Positions 37,557 to 45,121 are shown, numbered from the stretch's first letter. The stretch: 64,000 bases of DNA from Phocaeicola_A sp045647865 (GCA_045647865.1 JAZRMW010000023.1:1-64000), one strand, 5' to 3'. The notes: generated by a model from the letters alone, not told the origin. Numbers and translations are program-made.

Positions 37557-38150
37557 ATGAGAAAAATTCAAATTCTAGTATTTGTATGCATCGCCTTACT
37601 CTCATTGACATCCTGTGAAACCTTCCTTCAAGGAATGGCCGCAGGCATGGGAGGTTACGGCTATGGTATGGGCTATATGCCCGGCTATGGTGGAGTAGGT
37701 GGTGGGAATATGGATTATCTGCTTGATCCACGCTATGCCATGATGCAAGTGGCACAACAACAGGCGCAGATGAATGCGGTGAATCAACAAATCATACAGA
37801 CCACAGTCCGCCAAGTAAACGAAGCAGAACAGGCTGAATATCAAGCGGCCAAAAAGTATCGTCCGAACTTGACACTTGAACAATTCAGAAGGGAGAAAGC
37901 ACAGGCTTATCAGAACACAACGAGTTCAGGAAGTTCTACAACAACAGACTATCAACAGCGAAAAAAGGAAACTCTGAACAGAACCGTTGGAGAGAATTGC
38001 TTAAGTTGCAAAGGTTCCGGCAAATGCTCCGCCTGCAATGGTACAAAAGTTGCACATGGACTTGGAAATACATACAAGTGTAATGTCTGCAATGAACATG
38101 GAGATTGTCCCGTATGTCATGGTACAGGCAAAACTTCGTGGAACAGGTGA
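37557..38150 (+). CDS. Lipoprotein with Gly/Tyr/Met-rich segment and DnaJ-type zinc-finger motifs
   Basis: A protein of 197 aa. Lipobox LTSC (Cys 20) leads into a glycine/tyrosine/methionine-rich stretch (about 25-52), a glutamine-rich helical region (about 60-130), and a C-terminal zinc-finger region with four CxxC motifs: CLSCKGSG, CSACNGTK, CNVCNEHG, CPVCHGTG, two of them degenerate after the CxxC. With the first gene of this operon it makes two J-domain-less DnaJ-finger lipoproteins in 3 kb. Last gene of the operon; a bidirectional terminator follows. Confidence 0.8.
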   Translation: MRKIQILVFVCIALLSLTSCETFLQGMAAGMGGYGYGMGYMPGYGGVGGGNMDYLLDPRYAMMQVAQQQAQMNAVNQQIIQTTVRQVNEAEQAEYQAAKKYRPNLTLEQFRREKAQAYQNTTSSGSSTTTDYQQRKKETLNRTVGENCLSCKGSGKCSACNGTKVAHGLGNTYKCNVCNEHGDCPVCHGTGKTSWNR

Positions 38151-38263
38151 CGGATGTTTTATGATGAAAATCTAATAGAGCAAATTGGCAAGAACAATAT
38201 CTTTTGGAAGGAACATTCTTTACAACTTCCAAATCTGTCAATTCAAACCTTCCGCATTCATTC

Positions 38264-38307
38264 AAAAAAGTCTGGATACTTACTCGAAAAAGTGTCCAGA
38301 CTTTTTT
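38264..38307. terminator. Bidirectional terminator hairpin
   Basis: AAAAAAGTCTGGA (38264-38276) and TCCAGACTTTTTT (38295-38307) pair perfectly, with A and T tracts on both sides. It separates the exported-protein operon from the convergent DUF1016 gene. Confidence 0.85.
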
Positions 38308-38328
38308 GAGTTACACTGGACACTTATT

Positions 38329-39588
38329 TCAGTCCCCCTCCCCATTAGAATTATCAATAAGTCTCTTCAAATCTTCCTCTGGAGGGAGTAATGCTTTAAG
38401 TTGCTCTACGCTTCGTGCATAAGTGGCAACTCCCATTGGCCTGTTGTAGTCTTGCAATACATATTCTACAAAAGACCTATTCGCTTCTTTGCAAAGAATA
38501 ATACCTATCGATGGATTTTCGTCAGGCAATTTTTCTTCATCATCAAGAATACGAAGGTAAGCCGCCAATTGTCCAAGGTAAGCAGTTTTGAATTCACCCT
38601 TTTTCAGTTCTATACAAACCAATGACTTCAATTCGCGATTGAAGAACAATAGGTCAATCCAGCTATCCACTCCAAATTTATCGTAATGAACTTGATGGCC
38701 TCTATACGTAAATCCCTTTCCAAACGTCATGATGAAATTTTTGATGTTCATCACAATGCTGTTTTCTATCACCCTTTCGTCTATATCCTCCGGGTCAGTT
38801 TCATCTATTTCTTCTACATTGATGAAATCAAGCAGATACTCATCTTTAAACATTTTCAACGTTTTCATAGCCAAACGTTTGTCGGGGATAGTAGCCACAA
38901 AATTGTTTGGAATATTACTTTGATGATGAAACAGATCTGCTTTCAAACTGCTCCGAAGCGTGTATTTGTCCCACTTCAAAGTAGCTGCCTTGTGAATGTA
39001 AAACACACGTTCTTCCAATGTGGATGTCTTGGACAGGATTTCATCATGATGTGTAAAACTGATGCTGAGGAAATCGTTGACATCCAAATTGCCCGCAATT
39101 GGCGGACGATTTAAAGAAGCAATCACATTGGTATCTAAAACAGCTTCATTACCAGCCGTTTCCATTTCGTCCGCCAATGGCGGGCGAAATTCAAGGATTT
39201 GCCATTGTTCATAAAACTGTCGCATTTTCTTCAGACTTGTTTCTGAAAAACCACGTAGTCCCGGCAATTCGTGTTTTAATTGCTCGCTGATGGTCTTTAT
39301 TGCATTCGTCCCCCATGTCCCTTTTCGTGAGTTGTGAGAGATATACCTACCTATGCCATAATATAAAGCAAGCAGTTCTTGGTTGACTGCTTGAGCGGCA
39401 CGTGCCTGACTTTTGTTAGCGCATTGCAGATTCTGATATTTTGGGCAAAAATACGAATTAATTGTGAATTGGCAATTGCAAATCACAAACAATTTCTTGG
39501 ATTGTCCATAAATTGTACCAAATGCCAGGAATTTGGAAACTCGGAGAAAAATGGAGGTAAACACGATTTTTTCCAAAACTCTTGACAC
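38329..39588 (-). CDS. DUF1016 (YhcG-type) PD-(D/E)xK nuclease family protein with rearranged 5' end
   Basis: The C-terminal two thirds match DUF1016: AKFRAYLGQLAAY-like segment (AYLGQLAAYLRILDDEE), nuclease core DSWIDLLFFNRELKSLVCIELKKGEF (D...ELK), GIILCKE. The family N-terminus appears only from AVNQELLALYYGIGRYIS (about residue 64). The preceding ~60 codons do not resemble the family, and a TTG-N19-TATTTTTG promoter lies inside them, so the true start has probably been lost or replaced by intergenic sequence. Residues about 135-170 hold an insertion between the two domains made by a palindromic element (39091-39185). Relatives are thought to act on DNA in defence or element biology. Confidence 0.75.
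   Translation of the reverse strand: MSRVLEKIVFTSIFLRVSKFLAFGTIYGQSKKLFVICNCQFTINSYFCPKYQNLQCANKSQARAAQAVNQELLALYYGIGRYISHNSRKGTWGTNAIKTISEQLKHELPGLRGFSETSLKKMRQFYEQWQILEFRPPLADEMETAGNEAVLDTNVIASLNRPPIAGNLDVNDFLSISFTHHDEILSKTSTLEERVFYIHKAATLKWDKYTLRSSLKADLFHHQSNIPNNFVATIPDKRLAMKTLKMFKDEYLLDFINVEEIDETDPEDIDERVIENSIVMNIKNFIMTFGKGFTYRGHQVHYDKFGVDSWIDLLFFNRELKSLVCIELKKGEFKTAYLGQLAAYLRILDDEEKLPDENPSIGIILCKEANRSFVEYVLQDYNRPMGVATYARSVEQLKALLPPEEDLKRLIDNSNGEGD
39091..39185. repeat. Palindromic insertion inside the DUF1016 gene
   Basis: Arms 39091-39109 and 39167-39185 (TCGTCCGCCAATGGCGGGC on the right) are inverted copies matching at 18 of 19 positions, with 57 nt between. The element keeps the reading frame and adds the RPPLADE...RPPIAGN peptide between the two family domains. 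Confidence 0.65.
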
Positions 39589-39705
39589 TTACGGTCAAAA
39601 GACTTGACACTTAGCTTCGTAACTCTTGACACTTGTAAACAAGAGGGTTAAGAGTTTTGCGTATACCTCTTGACAGTTTTGGACATAAGTGTCAAGAGTT
39701 TCAGA
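39579..39705. repeat. Phased imperfect repeats, CTCTTGACACTT units
   Basis: CTCTTGACACTT or a close variant occurs at about 39580, 39602, 39622 and 39666 with roughly 21-24 nt periods, and TGTCAAGAG closes the array in inverted orientation. The unit equals that at 10441 and resembles the 62989 array. Confidence 0.6.
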
Positions 39706-39768
39706 AACGAATGCATAGGGCACAAAACACGGAAAAAGACATTCGTTGAAAAATTTCTTGTTATTTGC

Positions 39769-39799
39769 TTGGCGATTACAGAATCTTTGCCTACATTTG
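39769..39799 (+). promoter_or_regulatory. Promoter for the 39954 gene
   Basis: TTG (39769-39771), 20-nt spacer, TACATTTG (39792-39799). The transcript would carry a leader of about 150 nt, with a GC-rich foldable part at 39838-39915 that includes GTCCC/GGGAC pairing. Confidence 0.55.
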
Positions 39800-39953
39800 C
39801 CAACGGATCATTACACATAATACATTCGTGGTTCATGGGTGCGGTTGTCCCAAGGGGACGATGCGCAGGCCAGTCCGAGAGGCGGTGCCGATTTTCGTGA
39901 ACAAGGGGAAGCCAAAAAACAGATTGTCTTACCTATTAATATATGTATGTATT

Positions 39954-40643
39954 ATGAAAACACATCAAGTATCATTGGCAGCAAAATGCATTGCTGCAGG
40001 TTCCAAAATCATCAGTGGGGCACTTATCGGCTCTGCAGGTTTTCCGTTTTTAGGGGTGGTTGCTTGTGCAGCCGTGTCGGGTCCAATGGCCGGCTTAATT
40101 TATCACTTGTCCTTTTCTGAACTGGAGCAGCTGAAAGAACATATTCAAACTGCCCAGCGCGAGTTGGATGTGGCCAAAGAGGTTGTGGCCCGCATTGAGG
40201 CTAAAGGAGGGAGTACGGAGGATATTCTGCAGGAATCCTACCACATCTTCAATCCAGTAGTTGATGAAAACAAGTTTGCAGAAACAGCCTATCTGCTGTA
40301 TGACAAACAAGATAAGACGAATTGTGACAAGATGCAATTTGCCGCTTATCTGTTCATCCTGGTCGTGAAAGAGAAGCTTGGAAAGGCCAACTTCGAGGAG
40401 CAGGGAAAAAGCCAATTCTACAAATTCATTCAGGCTAAGGTGTTCCCTGAACTGGAGCAGGACAGGAAAACTCTCAGCAACCGCTTGAACAAGATGGATT
40501 ATTTGCTCCAAAAGGGGACGAACGTAGAGGAACGCTTGAAAAAAACTACAGATTGGAAGAATTTCCAGAAGCTGCAAGAAGATTTCCACAAAACCCCATT
40601 TTTTGACAGTCTGAAAGATTTGTCTGCGAGCAAGGGTGTATAG
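39954..40643 (+). CDS. Membrane-associated coiled-coil protein of unknown function
   Basis: Starting at MKTHQVSLAAKC (39954) gives 229 aa; the frame is open further upstream but runs through the promoter and leader. A glycine/alanine-rich hydrophobic hairpin (about 22-52, ALIGSAGFPFLGVVACAAVSG) is followed by a coiled coil (ELEQLKEHIQTAQRELDVAK) and a charged helical C-terminus. No family recognised. It leads the DUF5675/HU module but ends in its own terminator. Confidence 0.62.
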   Translation: MKTHQVSLAAKCIAAGSKIISGALIGSAGFPFLGVVACAAVSGPMAGLIYHLSFSELEQLKEHIQTAQRELDVAKEVVARIEAKGGSTEDILQESYHIFNPVVDENKFAETAYLLYDKQDKTNCDKMQFAAYLFILVVKEKLGKANFEEQGKSQFYKFIQAKVFPELEQDRKTLSNRLNKMDYLLQKGTNVEERLKKTTDWKNFQKLQEDFHKTPFFDSLKDLSASKGV

Positions 40644-40722
40644 TTGCAAACTGCTGATAACCAGTGGATATATTACGACTCTGTATATTGCACGGACAAT
40701 TCATTTTCGTTTCCAAATCTTC

Positions 40723-40762
40723 ATACCCCAATTTCCAACTGCTTGGAAAGGGGTATTTTTTT
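40723..40762 (+). terminator. Rho-independent terminator
   Basis: ATACCCC (40723-40729) pairs with GGGGTAT (40750-40756), with inner TCCA/TTGGA pairing and a run of seven T. It ends the 39954 gene. Confidence 0.8.
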
Positions 40763-40858
40763 GTCGTATCTTCGCAGTGTAAGTCAGACAAACCGGCCGG
40801 AACTGACAGTGAGAACATACCTTATATTATTAACGACAAAAAAGAAAGGAGAATCACA

Positions 40859-41266
40859 ATGAAACTGACATTGATTCGTACTAGCTTGCAGGAAGGATTC
40901 ACCACTGGAATCCTCTATGTAGAAGAAAAAATGCTCTGCCACACACTGGAACCACAACGACGTAATCTGTCTGCCGAACGGAAGGTGCATGGCAAGACCG
41001 CCATCCCCGAGGGGACGTATCGTATCGAACTGAAAGAGTCTCCCAAGTTCAAGCGGGTAATGCCCTACCTGATGAATGTACCACGCTTCAGCAGCATCAT
41101 GATTCACTGGGGAAACAGTGTGAAGGACACCTTGGGGTGCATCCTTGTGGGAGACCGCGCAGACTACGATACGCTGAAGTGTTCGCGCATAACATTTGAC
41201 AGACTGTTCTTCTTTCTGGACAATGAGAAGATGGCAGGGAAGGAAATCACCATAACCATTCAATAA
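40859..41266 (+). CDS. DUF5675 family protein
   Basis: The ATG at 40859 follows a good AAGGAG ribosome site and gives 135 aa. The sequence fits DUF5675: IPEGTYRIEL, then MIHWGNSVKDTLGCILVG (H83, C94). The HxGN...GC(I/V)xVG layout and TxxGxY-type start recall L,D-transpeptidase (YkuD) folds; a peptidoglycan-related role is inference. No signal peptide is seen. First gene of a four-gene module with a small membrane peptide, a HU-like protein and a holin-like protein. Confidence 0.78.
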   Translation: MKLTLIRTSLQEGFTTGILYVEEKMLCHTLEPQRRNLSAERKVHGKTAIPEGTYRIELKESPKFKRVMPYLMNVPRFSSIMIHWGNSVKDTLGCILVGDRADYDTLKCSRITFDRLFFFLDNEKMAGKEITITIQ

Positions 41267-41286
41267 CCAATAAAAAACAGATTGTT

Positions 41287-41436
41287 ATGAAAACGAAACC
41301 TACAACTTCTGAGGGCAAAAGACTCCCTGACTGGGTTGCTATCCTGTTGAAAGTCTTGGAACTGATTTTGAATTTCGTGAAAAGTGGCAAACCGTCCGAC
41401 ACGAAGCAGAAAATCGATAATAAAACCAATGTTTAA
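41287..41436 (+). CDS. Small 49-aa membrane peptide (smalltalk-like position)
   Basis: ATG at 41287, TAA at 41436, 20 nt after DUF5675. Hydrophilic N-terminus, one amphipathic hydrophobic helix (WVAILLKVLELILNFV) and a basic tail. In Bacteroidales a tiny helix protein called smalltalk often stands between a HU-like gene and an amidase gene; this gene has the equivalent place beside DUF5675 and the HU-like gene. Family membership is inferred from context only. Confidence 0.6.
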   Translation: MKTKPTTSEGKRLPDWVAILLKVLELILNFVKSGKPSDTKQKIDNKTNV

Positions 41437-41455
41437 CTAAATCCATTTTACAGTC

Positions 41456-41950
41456 ATGAAAGGTATTATCAATGTAAAGACAAACTACCAGCGTGTTGGT
41501 TACGCTGATGAAATGAAGTACATCACTTCCACAACCCGTTACTCCACCATTTCGCAAGAACAGCTCATTGACTTTGCTTGTGAAAACTCCGGTATCGCAA
41601 AGGCACAGATGGTGGCATCGTTCTATGCGCTCACACAACAAATCAAGTTCTTCTTACTAAATGGCCACTCCTTGGCCTTGGGCGACTTGGGATACTTCTA
41701 TCTCTCGGCCAAAACGAAAGCGACGGACAACCCGAAGGAAGCTGGAGTGAATGCCGTGGAAGGACTCAGTTTGAAGTTCCGCCAGAGCAGCAAGATGCGT
41801 GAAATGATTAATACAGGTACGCTGCTGAACGATCTTGTCACAGCTTCTACTACCGACGATAATGAGGTAAAAGATGAAGAAAAGGACGAAGGTACGGATT
41901 CTGGTACCAGTGGCGGCTCCGGCAACGATGATGGTAATAACCCTCTGTAA
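41456..41950 (+). CDS. HU-family DNA-binding protein (HU-HIG type) with acidic/Gly tail
   Basis: A protein of 164 aa. Residues about 1-120 fit the Bacteroidales HU-HIG fold: TISQEQLIDFACENSGIAKA in the dimerisation helices and GHSLALGDLGYFYLSA before the beta-arm, with SSKMREMIN at the end. The tail (about 132-164) is acidic then Gly/Ser-rich. These proteins are abundant multi-copy HU relatives of unknown role. It starts 19 nt after the 49-aa peptide gene. Confidence 0.85.
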   Translation: MKGIINVKTNYQRVGYADEMKYITSTTRYSTISQEQLIDFACENSGIAKAQMVASFYALTQQIKFFLLNGHSLALGDLGYFYLSAKTKATDNPKEAGVNAVEGLSLKFRQSSKMREMINTGTLLNDLVTASTTDDNEVKDEEKDEGTDSGTSGGSGNDDGNNPL

Positions 41951-41961
41951 TCTGAGTGGCG

Positions 41962-42174
41962 ATGAAAAAGAGTAGTGTGCAGACAATTACTGCCATCGTA
42001 GTGTTGGCTACCGGGGTCGCGCTCACGTACATTGACTATTTCAGTCCCCCAGCGGGTGAAATTGCAGCGTCGGTGCTCGACTACTTGAGACACACTATGT
42101 TCTTTGCCGGCTCCGTACTTGGAGTGAAGAACTATGTGGACTACCGCATCTCCCAAAAGAAGGAGGATTGCTAA
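41962..42174 (+). CDS. Holin-like two-helix membrane protein
   Basis: The ATG at 41962 gives 70 aa (a GTG at 41956 is also possible). Two hydrophobic segments (TITAIVVLATGVALTYIDYF and TMFFAGSVLGV) and a charged C-terminus (YRISQKKEDC) give a holin-like outline. It is 11 nt after the HU-like gene and is followed at once by a strong terminator. A lysis-cassette origin for the module is inference. Confidence 0.65.
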   Translation: MKKSSVQTITAIVVLATGVALTYIDYFSPPAGEIAASVLDYLRHTMFFAGSVLGVKNYVDYRISQKKEDC

Positions 42175-42175
42175 A

Positions 42176-42230
42176 AAGAAGAATCAGCAAAACGTTTGAA
42201 TGCGTTTTGCTGATTCTTCTTGCTTAAAAA
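42176..42230 (+). terminator. Perfect 19-bp terminator hairpin
   Basis: Arms 42176-42194 and 42203-42221 are perfect complements around an 8-nt loop. It ends the DUF5675/HU module. Confidence 0.85.
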
Positions 42231-42375
42231 CGTGCGCAAGTGGATTCTGAACTTTTTCATTGCCGTGCTCCTACAATGGACATTTGCCTTTGGAGCAAAG
42301 ACGAATTGTCAGGCGTAGTGGGAAATGGCAGAGGCTGTCAGAAGAGCGGATTTACTTGCGGCTGTTGAATCTGAA

Positions 42376-43626
42376 TCAATATTTCACTACCAGTGGATTG
42401 CGCACCTTCATGGCAAATTCTGCTACGTAGTTGTTCCACATAGTGGCATCGGTGAAATTGTATTTATTCCATCCGCTACCCCAGTAGTAAGTGAATTCTG
42501 TTCCCGGTTGGTATTCCGACACTGCCAATACATGGCCGCTGGCTCCTCCACGTTGGGTTTTGCTCTCCTCTTCGCTGAACAGGACAGCTTTGGCTTCATT
42601 CATCTCTTCGGGGAAAACGACACCCAGATAGATTTCTCCGTTACCATTGTGGATATTGTCGCTCAAGTCGGTATAAGTCACATATCCATTGTCGGCATTG
42701 AGAACGTATGCCTCAGGATTCTCGGGATGGATGACGATACCTGCTGCAATGGGAGTTGCAGTGGTAAGTCCGTTGTAAGCTACAGTTGTTTTGTTCATCT
42801 GTGAACCTTTGTCCAGCGAGATGATGCGTGTTTCAGTAACTGCAGGATCGTTTTTGATGGCTGTAGCTCCGTAGTTGAGCTTCACAGTAAAGCGCAGAGG
42901 ACCATTTTCAAGAATCTCTGGTTCACCCACGTAGCAATACGGATACACGATGGCATCGTCCACCAATAGGGCAGCTGCACCACCTCCCAAGGTAGGTCCA
43001 ACCTTGTAGCAGTCGAGTCCATTACCATGGTCAACGTGGTACGAAACAGATTGGTACAGTTCGTTGGCTTCTTCGTTGTGCTTGATACGGCGCAGACTGT
43101 CAATCCGGGCTTTGACAACAGGATTGAGCTCCATTTCATAACGTTCTTCTACCACCAATTCGGGTACACGTTTCAACCATACGTCGTATCCGAAAGCACG
43201 TTCGCCATTAGCTTGCAGGGCAGGTCCGTAGGTACGATAAGCTGTGAGGTCGTTCTCCCAAGCTACGTCATCCACACGTTCGGGATATTTGCGGCCATAT
43301 ACTGCTGATTCGAACAACGCTTCCTGTGGAGTTCCTACTTGTATGGTGTATTTTGCAGTACCACTGGCTTGTACATTGGCAGGGAAGATAAGTTTGCCAT
43401 CGTAGGTCAATTGATAGGGAACCTGTTCGCCTGCTTCGTTCAATACAATAAATTGTGTTGTATCATTCAAGTCGAGTTGCTTGGATACCTTCTCCATGCA
43501 CACTTCTACAAGTTCGCCATTGCGATTTACATGAATAGGGTTGGTTACCGTCACCTGTAGCGGACCTTGTTCAGCACATGATGCCAACAGAAGGGCTGTG
43601 GCAAGGAATGAGAATATTTTTTTCAT
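42376..43626 (-). CDS. DUF4861 lipoprotein, pectin-utilisation associated
   Basis: A protein of 416 aa, lipobox LLASC (Cys 17). The body matches DUF4861: VNRNGELVEV..., RKYPERVDDVAWENDLTAYR, HVDHGNGLDCYKVGPTLG, and a C-terminal YYWGSGWNKYN segment. Genes of this family lie in pectin and rhamnogalacturonan loci. Here it follows kduD and kduI on the same strand, suggesting a step that yields the unsaturated uronates those enzymes use. The reaction of this family member is not shown. Confidence 0.82.
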   Translation of the reverse strand: MKKIFSFLATALLLASCAEQGPLQVTVTNPIHVNRNGELVEVCMEKVSKQLDLNDTTQFIVLNEAGEQVPYQLTYDGKLIFPANVQASGTAKYTIQVGTPQEALFESAVYGRKYPERVDDVAWENDLTAYRTYGPALQANGERAFGYDVWLKRVPELVVEERYEMELNPVVKARIDSLRRIKHNEEANELYQSVSYHVDHGNGLDCYKVGPTLGGGAAALLVDDAIVYPYCYVGEPEILENGPLRFTVKLNYGATAIKNDPAVTETRIISLDKGSQMNKTTVAYNGLTTATPIAAGIVIHPENPEAYVLNADNGYVTYTDLSDNIHNGNGEIYLGVVFPEEMNEAKAVLFSEEESKTQRGGASGHVLAVSEYQPGTEFTYYWGSGWNKYNFTDATMWNNYVAEFAMKVRNPLVVKY

Positions 43627-43652
43627 TGGAATTTTATTTTTGAGAAGTAAAA

Positions 43653-43760
43653 TTCAGGAGTTACAGGAGTTCAGGAGTTCAGGAGTTCAGACAATCGTGC
43701 TGCTTGCATATATCAAGACATTTGTCTGAACTCCTGTACTCCTGTAACTCCTGAACTCCT
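43653..43760. repeat. AGGAGTTCAG hairpin element R1
   Basis: Five AGGAGTTCAG/AGGAGTTACAG units, a 30-nt core (TGCTTGCATATAT...ACATTTGTCTG) and four inverted units pair into a stem of about 40 bp between DUF4861 and kduD. The right half of the core is the same as the right flank of the S23 gene. Confidence 0.75.
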
Positions 43761-43767
43761 CTAAAAT

Positions 43768-44568
43768 TTAGGGTTGCTTACCGATATAAGCCAAGATACC
43801 GCCATCCACGTAGAGTACGTGACCGTTTACGGCATCCGAAGCCTTAGAGGCCAAGAATACTGCGGGTCCGCCCAATTCTTCGGGATCGAGCCAACGGCCT
43901 GCAGGAGTCTTTGCACAGATGAATGAGTCGAACGGATGACGGCTACCGTCTGCCTGACGCTCGCGGAGAGGAGCTGTCTGAGGAGTAGCGATGTAGCCGG
44001 GGCCGATACCGTTACACTGGATGTTGTATTCACCATACTCTGAGCAGATGTTACGAGTCAACATCTTCAAACCACCCTTAGCGGCAGCATAAGCAGAAAC
44101 GGTTTCGCGGCCCAATTCACTCATCATTGAGCAGATGTTGATAATCTTACCTTCGCGACGCTCCATCATTTCGGGAATAACAGCGCTGGCGCAGATGAAC
44201 GGACCTACGAGGTCGATGTCGATAACCTGTTGGAATTCTGAACGCTTCATCTCGTGCATAGGGATACGCTTGATGATACCGGCGTTGTTCACGAGGATGT
44301 CAATCTGACCTACTTCGGCATGAACTTTCTCTACGAGTTCCTTCACAGCCACTTCGTTAGTCACGTCGCACACATATCCATGTACGTTTTCGATTCCGGC
44401 TTCCTTGTAGTTAGCCAATCCTTTCGCCAATGCATCTTCGTTGATGTCATTGAAGATGATGTTCTTGATTCCTGCCTGTGCAAAAGCCTTGGCAATGTTG
44501 AATCCGATACCGTAAGATGCACCGGTAATCCAGGCATTCTTACCTTCTAATGAAAAGAGGTTTTTCAT
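43768..44568 (-). CDS. kduD: 2-dehydro-3-deoxy-D-gluconate 5-dehydrogenase
   Basis: A protein of 266 aa, short-chain dehydrogenase: cofactor site TGASYGIG near 15-22, NNAG near 92, catalytic Y-x3-K in SAYAAAKGG near 160-164. KduD reduces 2,5-diketo-3-deoxygluconate to KDG in uronate breakdown. The kduI gene on the same strand supplies its substrate. An S23-type gene with inverted repeats has been inserted between kduI and kduD. Confidence 0.93.
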   Translation of the reverse strand: MKNLFSLEGKNAWITGASYGIGFNIAKAFAQAGIKNIIFNDINEDALAKGLANYKEAGIENVHGYVCDVTNEVAVKELVEKVHAEVGQIDILVNNAGIIKRIPMHEMKRSEFQQVIDIDLVGPFICASAVIPEMMERREGKIINICSMMSELGRETVSAYAAAKGGLKMLTRNICSEYGEYNIQCNGIGPGYIATPQTAPLRERQADGSRHPFDSFICAKTPAGRWLDPEELGGPAVFLASKASDAVNGHVLYVDGGILAYIGKQP

Positions 44569-44589
44569 TGCAATTATTTTGTTTTGTGG

Positions 44590-44640
44590 GAGTTCAGGAG
44601 TTCAGGAGTTACAGGAGTTCAGACAATAGTCTTACACTCC
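44590..44640. repeat. AGGAGTTCAG element R2, left arm of the S23 element
   Basis: Four AGGAGTTCAG-type units then CAATAGTCTT. Positions 44613-44633 are a perfect 21-bp inverted match to 45074-45094 on the other side of the S23 gene. Confidence 0.75.
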
Positions 44641-44648
44641 ACATCCCA

Positions 44649-45029
44649 TCAGTCCTTTATCCCGTTGTTATTAATAATTCCTTTGCAATAAGAGGTGAGC
44701 AATTTGCTTGCCTCTTCGATTGCGTAATACAATTCACAATACTGCTCATCGCAGATATAATTCAAATCTCTTGAAAGAATGATATAATTCCGACACTCGG
44801 CCAGACTACCTTCAGAGATATTGAAGAATCGGAGTTTGTCAGCTTTACTGATTTTCTTATAACCTTCAGCAATATTAGCTTCTATAGAAATTGCAGCTCT
44901 TCTGAATTGAGAGGTCAGTCCGAATTGCTCACTTTCAGGAAAGTCCTTTGTCATCTGATAAACCATAACAGTGAACAAATGCGCCTTCTGCCAAGCATGA
45001 ATATTTTCAAATGAAAATGTTGGTTTCAT
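44649..45029 (-). CDS. Four-helix-bundle protein (S23 / 23S rRNA intervening-sequence family)
   Basis: The ATG at 45029 gives 126 aa; an ATG at 45053 is also in frame. The sequence fits PF05635: FENIHAWQKAH, FPESEQFGLTSQFRRAAISI, EANIAEGYKKIS, ISEGSLAECRNYI. This fold forms pentameric helical bundles; relatives are encoded inside 23S rRNA intervening sequences and as the Avd protein of diversity-generating retroelements. It interrupts the kduI-kduD pair and lies inside a 21-bp-plus inverted repeat (44613-44633 with 45074-45094), so the transcript could form a hairpin with the ORF in its loop, as rRNA intervening sequences do. Function unknown. Confidence 0.85.
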   Translation of the reverse strand: MKPTFSFENIHAWQKAHLFTVMVYQMTKDFPESEQFGLTSQFRRAAISIEANIAEGYKKISKADKLRFFNISEGSLAECRNYIILSRDLNYICDEQYCELYYAIEEASKLLTSYCKGIINNNGIKD

Positions 45030-45120
45030 AATGCTTACATGATGGTAAAACATTTGTCTGAACTCCTGGAAAAAAGACTATTGTCTGAACTCCTGAACTT
45101 CTGTAACTCCTGAACTCCTA
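45030..45120. repeat. AGGAGTTCAG element R3, right arm of the S23 element
   Basis: Inverted units (CTGAACTCCT) with AAGACTATTG at 45074, plus the TGCTTACATGATGG...ACATTTGTCTG segment touching the S23 start. The latter aligns with the core of R1 and R4. Confidence 0.75.
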
Positions 45121-45121
45121 T

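Noticed and set aside
42232..42318. 28-codon GTG-started peptide after the holin-like gene
   Set aside because: It lies beyond a strong terminator with no ribosome site; hydrophobic but too short to support.
44590..45120. Diversity-generating retroelement (S23/Avd-type protein present)
   Set aside because: No reverse transcriptase, template repeat or variable repeat is visible nearby.
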